Assembly: GCF_000346465.2 (NCBI RefSeq)
Contig: NC_034011.1
Span: forward strand, 23,014,264 to 23,078,263
Reading direction: 5' to 3'
DNA: 64,000 bases
Source: Prunus persica
Lineage: Eukaryota > Streptophyta > Magnoliopsida > Rosales > Rosaceae
Position numbers and translations under genes: made by a program. How positions within the stretch are numbered: position 1 is the first letter of the stretch; every line of letters starts with the position of its first letter. The notes under the pieces are model-generated. The model was not told the DNA's origin, searched no databases, and worked only from the letters and a program-made list of their open reading frames with translations. Of this stretch, positions 35,466 to 48,700 are shown in pieces.

Positions 35466-36071
35466 TGTTTTGGCAACCCAAAAAATAGCACATAACAAAA
35501 GAATCATTCAATTGGTTTTTTTCCATTTTAATTTCGGGATAAAGATATGAAATACTTAAAAGTGTGGAGTCAATTAAGGCACCATCTCCAATTTCCTTTT
35601 ATTTTTCCATCTTCCCCACGAATATTTTTAAGCTTCCCAATTTCCCTTCAATCGCGGCAACAAGATAATTTTTGTGTGGAGATTTTCTTTGAGAACAGTC
35701 TCATGGACCCGGCGTTTGGAACTTGGGCGAAGCTGACGGGTGTTGAGAAAAGTATTCATACTTAAAACTACACCGACAGAAAACCTTGAGTTGAAAGCAT
35801 ATTCTTCAAGAGTGGGTATAAGTTTTGGAGTTCAAAATGGACAACAACAAAAAAAACAAAAGAGAAAAGCCCCCCACTTTTATTTGTTTTTACTTCCCTT
35901 TCTATCTTCTTCTAGTGTCTCTTTCTTCCCATGTTCTAAACTTTTGATGCAAATCCAACGGTTAATATATGAGGCAAATCCAACGAGCATATGTAAATAA
36001 ATTACACATATGTCTCTTATTAACCCATAATAAGTGTTTTATTGAAATACTATATATTAGATAATAATCAA

Positions 36072-36215
36072 CCGAGTTTAGCTCAGTAAAAAAGGGCCTT
36101 AACTTGCAGATCGAAAGTCTCAAATTCGAATCTCCATGGCATTTTGATTGTGTGTGTGTGATAAATCCCCCTCTTCTCTGATTTAAACTGTCGCTTGTAA
36201 TTAAAAAACAAAAGT
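36072..36215 (+). repeat. tRNA-derived SINE
   Basis: TTTAGCTCAGTAAAAAAGGG (A box) and CAAATTCGAATCTCC (B box) are followed by a tail with GTGTGTGTGTGATAAATCCC and TTTAAACTGTCGCTT, then A-rich DNA. The layout is shared with 62806-62935. Confidence 0.6.
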
Positions 36216-36654
36216 ATATGATAATTTTATCGTGACTGAGATTAAACAATAATTTATCATACACTTGACTTTTTATTTATTTTTAATATCCCTCACCACC
36301 TGACTAGTCCCAAGAGCTCAGTAAACGCAAGAGTTTGGTTTTGTAGTTTAAGTTCACGTTTTATAGCTGGAATTGAACAGTTTTGAAAACGTAAGAAGCA
36401 GAAGTGCAAAACAAATAAATTTGTTTTCTGTAATTTCTTCACAATTCAGTTGTTATAAATTTATTATTTGAATTTAAGAAAAAGGAAACGATTTCATAAT
36501 CTACTCATGAAATCGAGTTAACTTACTAGGAGTTTTTTTTTTTCTTCTTTATTTCATTTAACTCCTAGTTCTATCGCTGTTAAAGATATTTATAATGTAA
36601 TTTAATTTATCACTTAACTAAGTAGACATTACCTCTAATCACCCAGTATAGTTG

Positions 36655-37890
36655 AAAGGTGACATTTGTGACCTTTTATGGGATTCAATGCTTTCAATTT
36701 CAAAGCTAAGCTCTCCAAAATTGCCCTATGCCTTCAATCATGGGTAAAGTAGTAGGACAATATTTTTCGATTATTTATTTGTACAATTTGGTTGTTTGAC
36801 TATTTTCTTCTCATCGACCTTTCTATAGTACTAGGTCACTTACCTTAGGGTCCATTTGATAACCATTTCAATTTTAGTTTTTAGTTTTCATTTTTCCTTT
36901 GTTTGTGCTAGAGTATAAAAGAAAATGAGAGAGAGAGAGAGAGAGGATGAAAGGGGAGGAGGGGATGAGGGAGTAACAAAAGTGGAAACAATTTTAATTA
37001 GTTTATAGTTTTTGTTTACACTTTTGTTACTCCTCCCTCCCATCCTCCCCTCTCATCTCTTCCCTCTCAAACCCATTTCCATTCTCATTCTCCCTTTTTT
37101 TCCGTTATACTATAGCATAAAAAATAAAAACTAAAAACTAAAATTGAAATAGTTATCGAGCCCTTAAATAATCAAACGTGAATTTCATAGAAAGTTTCAT
37201 TTCATTTTTATTTTATTTATTGGATTGTGATAGGAGTTGAAAATTAGTACATGCACACAATTGGAGTACACTTAATACATTTTGTGACCTTTATGGGATT
37301 TAATGCTTTAATTTTCAAAGCTAAGCACTCCAAAATTGCCCTATGCCTTCAATCATGGGTAAAAGTAGGATAATATTTTTCGGTTATTTATTTGTACAAT
37401 TTGGTTGATTGACTATTTTCTTTCTCATCGACCTTCTTATAGTACTAGATCACTTACTTTAGGGTCCGTTTGATAACCATTTCAATTTTAGTTTTTAGTT
37501 TTTATTTTTCATTTGTTTGTGCTAGAGTATAAAGGAAAATGAGAGTGCGGAAGAGATTGAGAGAGAGAGAGAGAGAGGATGAAATGGGAGGATGGAATGA
37601 GGGAGTAACAAAAGTGAAAACAATTTTAATTAGTTTTTAGTTTTTGTTTACACTTTTGTTACTCCTCTCTCTTATCCTCCCCTCTCAATCCCATCTTCAC
37701 TCTCATTCTCCCTCTTTTTTCTTATACTCTAGCACAAAAAATATATAAAATAAAATATAAAATAAAAAAGGTTATCAAACAGGCCCTTAGTTAATCAAAC
37801 ATGAATTTCATAGGAGTTTTCGTTTCTTTTTATTATTTATATTTTTTGGATTGTGATAGGAGTTGAAAATTAGTACATGCACACAGTTGG
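36655..37890. repeat. Tandem duplication of about 610 bp containing a hAT-like MITE
   Basis: Unit 1 (about 36655-37265) and unit 2 (about 37270-37890) are diverged copies in the same orientation. Both carry a block around CCAAAATTGCCCTATGCC, TTTATTTGTACAATTTGGTT and GGTCC(A/G)TTTGATAACC. Each contains an element with long terminal inverted repeats: about 36850-37165 and about 37463-37788, both opening AGGGTCC(A/G)TTTGATAACC and closing with the inverted equivalent. GA tracts (36925-36945, 37560-37576) and matching CT-rich parts fall in the arms. Clean target duplications were not found. Confidence 0.72.
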
Positions 37891-40800
37891 AGCACAAATT
37901 TTTTTTTTTTAATGGAAAAATTAAACCACAAAAATATGAGTACAATATATATAAGTAAAAAAAAAAATTGAAATGAAACAATGATTTGTACTAGTAATAA
38001 TAATTTTCAATAGCATCTAAACATAATAAAGGCTTGATTGAAAGTGCTTTTGGAAACACTAAAAGCGTTTTCTAACAAGATAAAGAAGTCAACTATACCA
38101 AACACCTACGAACAGAGTCTCAACCAGAAACAGTTGAATATACACTTCACAAATTGGATGAATGGAGGATTTGTTTTCCCAACTCCCAACAAGCAGCTAG
38201 CTCACTACTTAACTAATTCAACTTTAATGCATGGGCCATGAAAAGGAAACCCTACTTGTTACTTGCTGACCGCGACTGATCTAATATTATATTACATTTT
38301 ATTTATATAATTTCTAAAGAAATAAAATTTGAAACCTTTGGCCTATCATTCATTCCTTGTTCCTCCTTTTTCTCTTTCCTTCGGCATAATTTTGGAATTT
38401 CGAAACCAAAACAATATATATATAGAGAACAAAAGTCAGGCACACACGTCTTAAGTCTTACTTAGTATGACTTTCAATCACAATATAGAAAACGATAGTG
38501 GTAGCATCATAATTACAGCACTTTGTTTTCCATATATTCAGTAATGTGCGGATTTGTTTGTTAGGAAATCTTGGGTTAGATGTGGCATGCACCTATCTAA
38601 TGCACATGTACAATGCAATGAATTTATATCACGATTTCTTTCTTTTTTGTCGAAGGAATGAGTATGTCATTACCAAGTAGAGATTATTAAAACGCTTCTT
38701 TCTTGAATTGGAGAATTGAGAATTCAAATTTGAGACATTCTAAACAAAACAAATTGAAAACTTTTCCAATTGGTGTGTCAAATTAATGCAAGCTCTTCCT
38801 AGAAGTGAAAAATGATTCCTTTTTTAACTTTCAGAAAAATTCGCAACTTGTCGGAATTGATTTGCACGTTCAGAATGAAAGTGGTCAAAATCGAATTTTC
38901 CAATCCAACTTCCACCTCTATTCACAACTTTTAGCAACATAGCTAGTTACACATATCCAACTTTCAAAACCGATCACATGAAAACAAAAAAACTCTTAGG
39001 CTAATCATACTCAAAGAAGCAAATCAAACAGGTCTTGTATTGATACATGTAGTGTAGGCTTAGGGTTTTGAGTCTTCTGAAATTGACTCCCTCTAGGCTC
39101 TAGGATCTGTTCCTTCCTTTAGCCAGTGATTGAGCTAAAAGCTTGTAGCGGTTAGCTAGGGTTGTTATATATAGGCAGCACTTTATTTGTGAGTTTCAAC
39201 AGTTTGGCATAACTTTGAAGTGCTAGCAGACAGCAGATCCATGGACCATGGGGGTGGGGGCAAGTTGGCTTCGTTTTCTTTTCAGATTCTTATCATGATC
39301 ATATATGTAGGTGGAAAGAATGCGTCAAATTAAATATGCAGAAAAATATGTTGCAGATGGGTCCCTCAGGTGGGGGCCCTTTTGAAGTTTGGATAGATAG
39401 AAGATGCACCTGAAATTAAACCCAAGTCACATGCATACATACAATCCTGCCAGCAAACGACATGTAGCACGGCTACCATTTAGAGTTTCACATCGGTCCC
39501 TAGTGTCATTTTCTTCTTTAGTGACCACCAAAAACATTATGCCACGTCTTGTTCGGTAATAGAGTTGTGCAGAAGGAAAAAAAAACAGTAATTTTATTTT
39601 TTAAGTTCTTCAAATTTTGTCTCTTAGTCCTTGAGGCTCTATATGGTATGATGACCTATTGGATTTTTGTTCTTGGTCTTCAATATCCATTGGGTTGATA
39701 ATACTAATAAAATAGTTTGCGTTCTCCTCAGTATCATCTTCTTGTACTTTCTCATTATCATTCCGCAATATAGGTTGAAAATAATGATCATCTATTTTTT
39801 ATTTATTTATTTATACAGAAGATATTCTATTTTAATTTAATCTAAATTACAGATAGAAGAATTCGAACTCAGATGTAGAGTGGGATTATACTTATTTAGT
39901 CATGTTATAATATAAATAAAATACATGTTTTTTTTTAGGACCTTTCTTATTGAGAGAGACGATAACATACTAACCTCACACACACTACAAGGATGCTAAA
40001 ACTCAAACTTAAAACCTTGCATGAGAAAGTAAATACTCTATACTACTACACTAATGGATTCTTTGCAAAAATACATATTTTAGATAAACACTAAATTATC
40101 GCTTTATTAATTAAATTGCTCCTTAAAAATAAAAGAATTTGGATCATAGAATTCATTGGTGGATGAGAATGAGTTTGAGAAAAGAGGAAGAAAGATGAGG
40201 TGGCGAGCCAATAATAGGTTACTTTATTTTCTTTTTCGCTGAGAAAGGAAAAATTAGAAAAGCATGAAACGTGCTGTCAAATGACACATCAAGCCCCAGA
40301 AAACTTGTCTCTAAACTAAGATTTTAAGGGGGGAAATGTCTTAATCTCCTGCGTTGTCATCTCCATAATTTTGGACGGATCTGAACACAGAGGCACATTA
40401 CTGTCAGGCTTATCAACACGATCCTAGCAAATCTACTGGTCAAAGTGGAGGGCCCACCGGGACCCACTCCAAAATTTCAGCATCACATCAGCTTACTTCC
40501 TCATCAACGCTACCCTGTGCCCCGCCGTACTGGATGTCTATCCCCGTGTTCAGACTGTTCAATATAATTGTGGACTCAAAAAAAAGAGAACAAATAAATA
40601 AATACTCAAAGCTAATTTGCTTCTGCAGGCATTCTACGTCGTCGTATTTTACGTATTTTGTGACAGTGTTCCTGTTGTTACGTCCACGCGGTTTGCCAAA
40701 TGCCAAGCTTTCCTTCTTCTTCACGAAGCACGAACCTTTCCTTGCCTTGTAGCTATGGATATATATTATATTTTATATAAAATAATTAAATAGTGAAAAA

Positions 40801-41994
40801 ATAAATAGTTAATGTCCCACAGCTGTGGAACAAAAATAGTTATTAACAAAATAATTAAATTGAAGTAGGTGTGATTCATCTTCAAAGTCACGCTCTCCGA
40901 GGCCTAAAATTGATATTTTCTCTTCACATTTTAAATGAAAATCACGCGTTGTTATCAAAACAACGATTAAATATGAGTAGAAGAATTATAAAATCATAAT
41001 AGGATGGAATAGATTAGTTTATTTGTTTTTATTATGTCAGGGCCAGGGAATATCATACCAATTCATTGGGTACAAATTTGGTAGTTGTTACAAATGAGGA
41101 CAAGCAAAGAAGGAAAAATACTATTGTTCATGCAATTATAAGGTGGAATGATAACATTATTGTACTTTCTTACTAAAAAAAGATAAAATAATTGTTAATT
41201 TTTGAGTCAGTAATTTAGAAAGCTGTGAAAAGAAGAAATGGTTGTTTGGATTTGATGAAATCTCTTTTTCAAGTATAAGAATGTAAAGATGAGACCACAG
41301 ATTTAGTTCCTCCTATAATTGGTTATATTGTGCATGTAATAGGAAATAGTGAAAAGAAAAAAATCTGAAACATAAGCAATCGAAATTACAAAATAAAGTC
41401 TGATTCTCGACGACAACCAACTTTTGGGTTATATAAGAAAACGCAAATATATTGTATTTTGTAATAAATAAAACGTAAATCCAATGAATATTTGTAGAAA
41501 CCCTTTTTTCTATAACTTGTGCTAAAAAGAACCGTAAATTTCGAACACTGAAGTTAGAGAGAAATAAGTTTAAAAGAGTTTCAGTTAAAAACATATTATT
41601 TTTTTATCCTCCTTCGTATCAATTTTTATTCATTTATTTGGAAATTGCAGTGTTGAAAAGAAAAATATGAAAAGTTGAAAGATGATCATGCTACTTACCG
41701 AGCAAGCCATGGAGACCAAGTCCTATTGAGTTAAATCTTCAGCTGCATGTATTGGATTAAATCTTAAATAGGAAAATAAAAAGGATAGAAGCACACAGAA
41801 AAGAAAATTCATATGGTTATCTTTTAGAGGGAGGGACCTTGATTGAGACAGATGAGACTCTTAAATGATAAATCTGGTATTTTGATGCCTTAATTATTTG
41901 TTGGTATCCCAAAATCTCTTCATCTTTTCGCTGCTTTTTATCTCTACAAAATGGCTCTTTCTAGAACATAAAGCTCAACTGGGTCGTTCTGATA

Positions 41995-42000
<6 letters not shown>
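37890..42000. other. Intergenic, no gene recognised
   Basis: AT-rich, with a few short open frames that show no domain or codon signature. Box-like tRNA-derived words near 39860 and 39950-40040 hint at old SINEs. The last few hundred bases are probably the promoter of the DUF789 gene. Confidence 0.4.
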
Positions 42001-42031
<31 letters not shown>

Positions 42032-42737
42032 GTTTTTGCCTTGCTTGCTCTGCTTTTCCGGTAAAGTTACTTCCTTTTTTTTCCTTCATATTTCTGTTGC
42101 AAAACGTCTCCTTTGTTACCTTGTTTGTGCATACATCTCGAAAACTACCACAGAAAAAACCCATCAATCTCTCACTCAGAAAACTCTTTTCAAAACTTCT
42201 CTCATTTTCTCCGGATTTCTTTTCCTTCGAAATTCTCGGGGAAAGCTTGTTTCTTTCTGGGAATTTCGTGGGTTTTCTGGTGGGGTTTGATTCAGCTTGA
42301 AGGGTTAACGTTGAATTGTCGTGACTTGATCAAGGACAAGTCCGTATCTTGAAAATCTACCAAACCAGAACCGGCTTGAGTTTTCTTTAAGGTTAGTGAA
42401 AGGAAGAAAAAAAAGAGTCAGGAATTAGAAAAACCAAGAAACAAGCCTAGAGAATTGAGTTTGTTTTCTCTGTCCGTGTATGGAGAATTGGCCGGAATTT
42501 AAATTCTGGGGAGAACGGAAATCAGTTGGGAATTGATAGCATTGCCAGCGAAGACTCTCTGTGAAAAAATAACAGAGGTGAGAAGACTTAGTACTTAGAG
42601 TTGCCCGTGAATTTTTCTGTCGAAACGTCAAAAAATAGAAGTCTTTCGTAGGCCCATTTCGCATTTTTGCCATTTTCTCTGTCTCTCTGTTTTCTAGGGA
42701 AATAAAATCCCGACAATCAGTCTCTCCCTTTCCCATT

Positions 42738-42807
<70 letters not shown>

Positions 42808-42884
42808 CCCTCTGTTTTTCTCTTTCCGTTTTTATAAGGTTCGCTCTGTTTTTCGGGTTGGGGTGAGAGAAATCATTTTTGTTT

Positions 42885-42916
<32 letters not shown>

Positions 42917-43005
42917 GATTCAGGGTGAGCGAAAATCTCCAACTTCGCTCTCTCTCCCCCCCCTCCCCCCCTCTCTCTCTCTTAAAAGAATCACAGAGAA
43001 AAAAA
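42001..43005 (+). promoter_or_regulatory. Leader and promoter of DUF789 gene with long CT tracts
   Basis: Long (CT)n tracts lie at about 42000-42027, 42741-42805 and 42890-42917, the last about 90 bases before the ATG. CT-rich leaders are common in plant genes. The exact transcription start and any leader intron cannot be fixed from sequence. Confidence 0.5.
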
Positions 43006-44318
43006 ATGATTTTGGACAAAGGGTCAATGCAATCAAACCTTGAGTGCTTCCTCCATTGTACAACACCAGTGCTCCAATCCCAATTCCTACCCAAGGTTTG
43101 TAATTTTCTCCCTTTTTCTGTTTCTGGGTTGTTTGTAAATGATTGATTTTTCATCAAATTGCATGCTGATTTTGTTTTCTTGAACATGTTGGTATTGATG
43201 ATCGTGCTGCAGTCTGAGATTAGGAACCTCAACCGTATATGGCACCCATGGGAGAGAGAAAAGGTTGAGTATTTCACATTGAGTGATCTCTGGAATTGTT
43301 ATGATGAATGGAGTGCATATGGTGCTGGAGTTCCTATTGCCTTGGACAGCGGCGAGACCCTTGTGCAGTACTATGTGCCTTATCTCTCTGCTATTCAAAT
43401 TTTCACCAGCAATTCATCTGTGAATAGCTTCAGGTATCAATTTCAGTTTTCGGACATGCAATTCTCGTTGTGGGTTTTCCTTATATCTGAGGTTGAATTA
43501 CATTTGTAGTAGCTGTGCCTGCTTGGTTTGATAATCTGATTGTTGGGGTGATCAAATTTGTAAAATGCTGGTTTTGATTGGCTCAAAACCAATATGGCAT
43601 CATTCAAGTTTATTTTTTGGTCGAAAGCATCAGTTTGTTATCTGTGGTGGCTATTGTGTATCTGGTGGTGTTTTTGGATTTTCTGTACCATTGAAATGCT
43701 TAGATTCAGATATGGGTTAGTTGGACAACATTGATTTGGTAATACATGCTCTTCTGATATGGTTTACTTATTCCAACTTTATATAATTTACAATTGAATT
43801 CGGTATCTGTGTTTCTTAGACGGCTGCAATGGCAAAATCACATATAAATAAGTTTTTCAGGGAAGAGGCTGAGTCGGGTGACTGTGAGACAAGGGATTCG
43901 TTTAGTGATTCATGCAGTTTTGAGAGTGAAAGTGATAAATGGAGATGGGATGGATGCTCCTCAGAAGATGGTGGGTTTGAGCAAGACAATCTCTGGCATG
44001 TGAATGATAGATTAGGGTACCTATATTTCGAGTATTTTGAGAGATCAACTCCCTATGGAAGAGTTCCTCTCATGGATAAGGTACCCTTTTTTTAGTTCAT
44101 AAACCTTACTTTGTAGCTTTCTATTTTTCTCGTTCTTTCGGTTTGATTTGTGACCTATCTGCTTGCCCTTTTTCTCCTTAACAAGATGGATTAAACATAA
44201 GAGTAATCAAAACAGTAATGGATTTGTTATAGTCATCTGACTACTTTCTCCTGTTTGTTAGGCATCTAAACTTTAGACCCTAAATATTAAAATCGATATG
44301 TCCCTTTAATGATTATTC

Positions 44319-44362
<44 letters not shown>

Positions 44363-44986
44363 TCTATGAAAAAGAAACACAGAAACACAGACAGACGCAC
44401 AGATAAATTTTGGGTTGCTCTTTGTCGATATGATCCACGGAACTGGCGTTTGTCGTCTAGAAATTTGCTACTTCCCGAGGATGGTAACACCGCTCGCGCA
44501 TTGAAAATCCTTGACTCTTATATATAGGATTAATACTGTGCAAGCGAGACACTAGAGAAACACAAAGTGAGAGAAGTAAATAGAAAATGAGCGGGGCGCG
44601 TGCAGAGAGCTATGAAACATACTCTGGTTGTAGGTCACTATACAGAGACGACCTGGGAGAACCATACATAATCCTATGAGAGGATGGAGACCCGAGAGAA
44701 GAGGATGAGGGGGGGGAAGGATGAACTAGAAGCGTAGGTTACAATGGTTTTATGAGGGATTTAGCAAAAGCATAAAACACAAATTTACTTGTTGTACTTT
44801 TTATATTCATTTGTAGCTACTCGAGGATTGCTAATTGCTAAGGAGCAACTTTGATCAGGAGTGGGCGTGGNNNNNNNNNNNNNNNNNNNNNNNNNNNNNN
44901 NNNNNNNNNNNNNNNNNNNNNNNNNNNNNNNNNNNNNNNNNNNNNNNNNNNNNNNNNNNNNNNNNNNNNNCCTTTAATGATTATTC

Positions 44987-45079
<93 letters not shown>

Positions 45080-45445
45080 GAGAGACACATAGTTATCATT
45101 TATAATTTAAATTTGTTTATCTTGTATTTGTAACTATCATTTGTCTTCATGGGAATATGTTCTTGCCTTGGATGTTCTTTTCTCTTTTTGACTTTTACTG
45201 CTTTGGAAGAAGAATGTATGATTCCCTTAGACATGAGTTTATATTTTTTTGGATGGTTGTGGAAACTAATGCTGATTCGTTTCTCAGGTTCCGTTTTACT
45301 ATCCGTATAATAAAAGCATATGGATTTGATTGACACTTTGTTTGTTCTACGCTTTCAGATCAATACATTAGCTCAAAGATACCCTGGCTTGATGTCATTG
45401 AGGAGTGTTGATCTATCACCAGCTAGTTGGATGGCTGTTGCTTGG

Positions 45446-45487
<42 letters not shown>

Positions 45488-46269
45488 CACGCCTGAACAC
45501 ATGACACCCAAATAAATATCTAAATTGAAGCAGAGTAGTAAAGCATGCTTCTCTTTCGACCAAAAAAAAGGCATGCTTCTCAACTTTTTCATTTTGTTGC
45601 TTCATAGCGCAGAGTGTGCAACACTTAGGAAAATCAGTCCCACATCAGCTTTAATTATGCTTTGTAGAGAATAATTACTGCTCGTAATACCCAACAAATG
45701 ACTCTAATTACACACATTAGCATGTTCCCTTATTAATAGAAATTCATATTTATTTTTAACATTGTCAATGTGATTATTTTCAGGTACCCAATTTATCACA
45801 TTCCCATGGGAAGGACAATAAAGGATCTGTCCACGTCCTTCCTCACTTACCACACCCTTTCATCTTCTTTTCAAGGTATTCTCTCAGTCCATTTCACTTT
45901 GTTTTGTTTCTATGTTCATGCCATTTTCACCTTAAATATCTAAATTCTCAGAAAGCGATGTATATGCATAATATTGAACTAACACTACATGATGCTCTAT
46001 GTGTAGACATGGACCTCGAGGACGATATGGAAAGCGATGAACAAAGGAAGCGAAAGAAAGGGGAAAGCATCTCTCTCCCTCCATTTGGCTTGGCCACTTA
46101 TAAGATGCAAGGGAATGTGTGGGTCTCAGGCAATTGTGGAAGGGACCAAGAAAGGCTCATGTCACTATTGAGCGTGGCTGATTCTTGGCTAAAGCAACTT
46201 AGGGTCCAGCACCACGACTACAACTACTTCACGGCCATTCGGCGTGGTGGCCAGTGCCACTACTTTTGA
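43006..46269 (+). CDS. DUF789 family protein
   Basis: Six exons give 323 residues: 43006-43095, 43213-43433, 43861-44080, 45359-45444, 45784-45875, 46007-46269. Blocks typical of the plant DUF789 family are present: [12 protein letters not shown], the [18 protein letters not shown] region, [27 protein letters not shown], a Ser/Asp-rich [11 protein letters not shown] loop, [56 protein letters not shown] and [20 protein letters not shown]. No biochemical function is established to my knowledge. For exon 3 I chose the acceptor at 43860: an earlier acceptor at 43819 would add an in-frame stop. Intron 3 (44081-45358) holds a 100-N gap and a locally repeated CT block, so its length is unreliable. 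A copy of part of this intron sits at 51297-51730. Confidence 0.9.
44871..44970. other. Assembly gap (100 N) inside DUF789 intron 3
   Basis: Exactly 100 N. The bases after it (CCTTTAATGATTATTCCTCC then CT repeats) repeat those at 44303-44340, so the same genomic locus may be represented on both sides of the gap. Confidence 0.95.
44985..45076. repeat. Compound (CT)n(CA)n microsatellite
   Basis: (TC)n from about 44992 to 45042 is followed by (AC)n to 45076. The same compound repeat occurs at about 51459-51525 in the transplanted intron copy, and a (CT)n tract without the CA part lies at 44322-44356. Confidence 0.9.
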
Positions 46270-46794
46270 AAGATAAAAAGGAGAAAAAAAAAAAAAAAAA
46301 AAAAAACTCTCACTTGAAAGTGATTGACCACGCTAAAATCCTCACTTTGGATCATTTGGTTTTTGTTGACCTTTGTTTTGGAGTAAATTGGCTACAAGTC
46401 TTGAGGATTTTGTGGTTGATTTCTTCTTCGTGCCGTACGTACTTGGTTATTGATAGGGTGTTTTAGTGTTCATCCCCATGTATGAGATAAGTAGAGGGTA
46501 TGTGATGACTTTGACTCCTTTTGTATTTAGTTAGTAGGGAGAGATGGGTGAGGTTAGAGAGAGGCTCTTGAATTATGAGTTTATAATAGTGCTTTCTGTA
46601 AATTATATTCCCTTGACCATTTTATATATATATATATATATATAAAACCCTCGGGAGATGAGGAAAATGCCTTCTGGTACTGGTCTGCAACTTATTTTAT
46701 TTTATTTCTAAATTTTCTTTTTCTACAAATGTGCCAAGTATGTGATCATTTCTCATGAGTCCATGACCGCATATTCTTGGCACACTAGTCTTGG

Positions 46795-46831
<37 letters not shown>

Positions 46832-48700
46832 AACAATGCTTATATGGGGATTTGTGGATAATCTAACTCACAAAACTGGAGAAGTGGGGTCCATGGTAGT
46901 GTTGTGCTTGCATCAACCAAAACACTTTCTGGCCTTGAAAAGGTTGCCTTGACTTGCTGTGTTTCTGTCATTCTATGTGCTCGCGGCCATTGAACACCCG
47001 ATGGGTCATCAAGTCGATTGGTTCCTCCAAGATATTTAATATTTGGGTTAAAGAGTCATCATCAAGGTGCTAATAGTCATGCTTTAATTGTGGTGCAATA
47101 AAATGTTTGGTTCCACCCTGTCAATTTGTGGAAAATTGAATCATGGAAGGATATATTCATTTTTTTTTTTGTGTCAGGGTTGTGATTACCATACAACAAA
47201 GTTGACCACAATTTTGGGAGTTATTTTGGGGTTGGAATTAGATCAGCTTAAATTAAGTATTAGGTATTTAATTAATGATTTTTAGAAATATAATAATGCT
47301 ATTAACAAACGTTTTAGGACATAAATAAATATAATCCGAAGAGCTAGTGGCATTTTTCTGTCATGCTTTTTGAGATAGATAAAGGATAGAACCAGACCTG
47401 AGAATGGTGCGGCAGGAATTGTGGTAGCTATTGCCTAAAGGCATTGAGACCAATACATTCTAACTAGCTTACCTTGTGAAAAGAATGTTTGGCTGGCTAC
47501 AAGCCTAGAAGAACTCTCTTTCTCTTGGATGTCCAAGTCTCTAGTGGGAAGCAGGAGGGTTATAGCTTTATTAGTGTCCTAAAAGCCGAATGCAAATCAC
47601 CTTTAATTTGTCATACAACTTTTTTACTTTTTATTTAAAATAAAAAAAACAATTATACAGAGTGAGGAATCGAACTCATATTCGATGGAGCGGATACAGT
47701 ACTTTGGTCAATTGACCTATTCCATATTAGATTTATAATAATATACTAATTTACTCTGTAGTTTACAATGATATAATAATTTACTCAATCTCTGGCTAGG
47801 AGGAACTATTTAGGGTTTAATTGTTTTTGAATGCAATTAGCTAGTGCTCTATTGCTTATCTCTTTATATCCCCATGTCATCCAATAATGCACAAGACCTA
47901 AATCTTAAAATATAAAAAATTGGATAATGAACCCACGCTTCCATTTCATCAACCCAAATTCAGATTTATGAAATTCTTTATTGTATTGTACATGGCACAT
48001 GTACAATGTTAGTGGTTTCTAAGACAATCCCATTGACTAAGAGGAGGAGGGCTCTTTTTTTAGTGCAACCGACTATGTGATCCACTTATTAGGTTTTTGG
48101 TTGACAAAGTGGAAAATCCCAGACTTCACTATCTTATCTAGACAAAGAACGTCTTTGATCTTAAAAGTGCAACCACTAACCATGCATATATATATATATA
48201 TATATATTTGTAGTGTTGTGTCGTGTTGTGAACTGAAATAAATATACAAGGACTTTGGAGCCCAACTACCAACAAACATCAAATTGCACTACGCATGGGC
48301 ATTCTCCATTGGGGCTTTGTTTTGGTCTACAGGCATTGATCATGGATGGATTTGCTGTATTGCACTTGGGATGTTACTTCACTAAATTTGATGATCCATT
48401 TGACATTAGAATAGCTTGCCACATGCCATGCTAAGAACTTCTCTCCTTTCTTTTTCTTTCTACTAAAACAAATTCATTACGAGACATTAAACTTGCAATA
48501 TAACCACATATAAATTACTATTTTCGCATGTTTAAATGTGTGGATCAAATTCACATTCTAACAAATTGAGCATTTATTTGACAATTTAAGTTTCGCAAGT
48601 GACAAATTCTCTAGTTTTAAAGAATTTGTTGTGTTTCGATTATTTTTTAAAAGATACGCATTGTTATACAATATTCTCTTCTCTTTCGAGTTTGTGGAGA
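46270..48700. other. 3' flank of DUF789 gene and intergenic
   Basis: A run of A after the stop (46283-46305) and (TA)n at 46624-46644 and 48184-48207 are visible, plus (CT)n at about 46797-46832. A SINE-like B-box word (GAATCGAACTCATATTCGATGG) occurs near 47667. No gene was recognised. Confidence 0.4.

Noticed and set aside
36847..37791. 8-base target duplications for the two hAT-like MITEs
   Set aside because: The bases next to the inverted repeats do not match well enough, so the class assignment rests on terminal sequence only.
38038..38241. 67-codon open frame
   Set aside because: No homology signal or gene context; such lengths are expected by chance in 64 kb.
43820..43860. Earlier acceptor for DUF789 exon 3 and an ATG at 43829
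   Set aside because: Splicing at 43819 puts a TAA in frame nine codons later. The acceptor at 43860 keeps the frame and restores the family sequence.
44287..45105. Open frames rich in Leu-Ser or Arg-Glu repeats around the gap
   Set aside because: They are translations of CT/GA microsatellites, partly through N, and lie in an intron.
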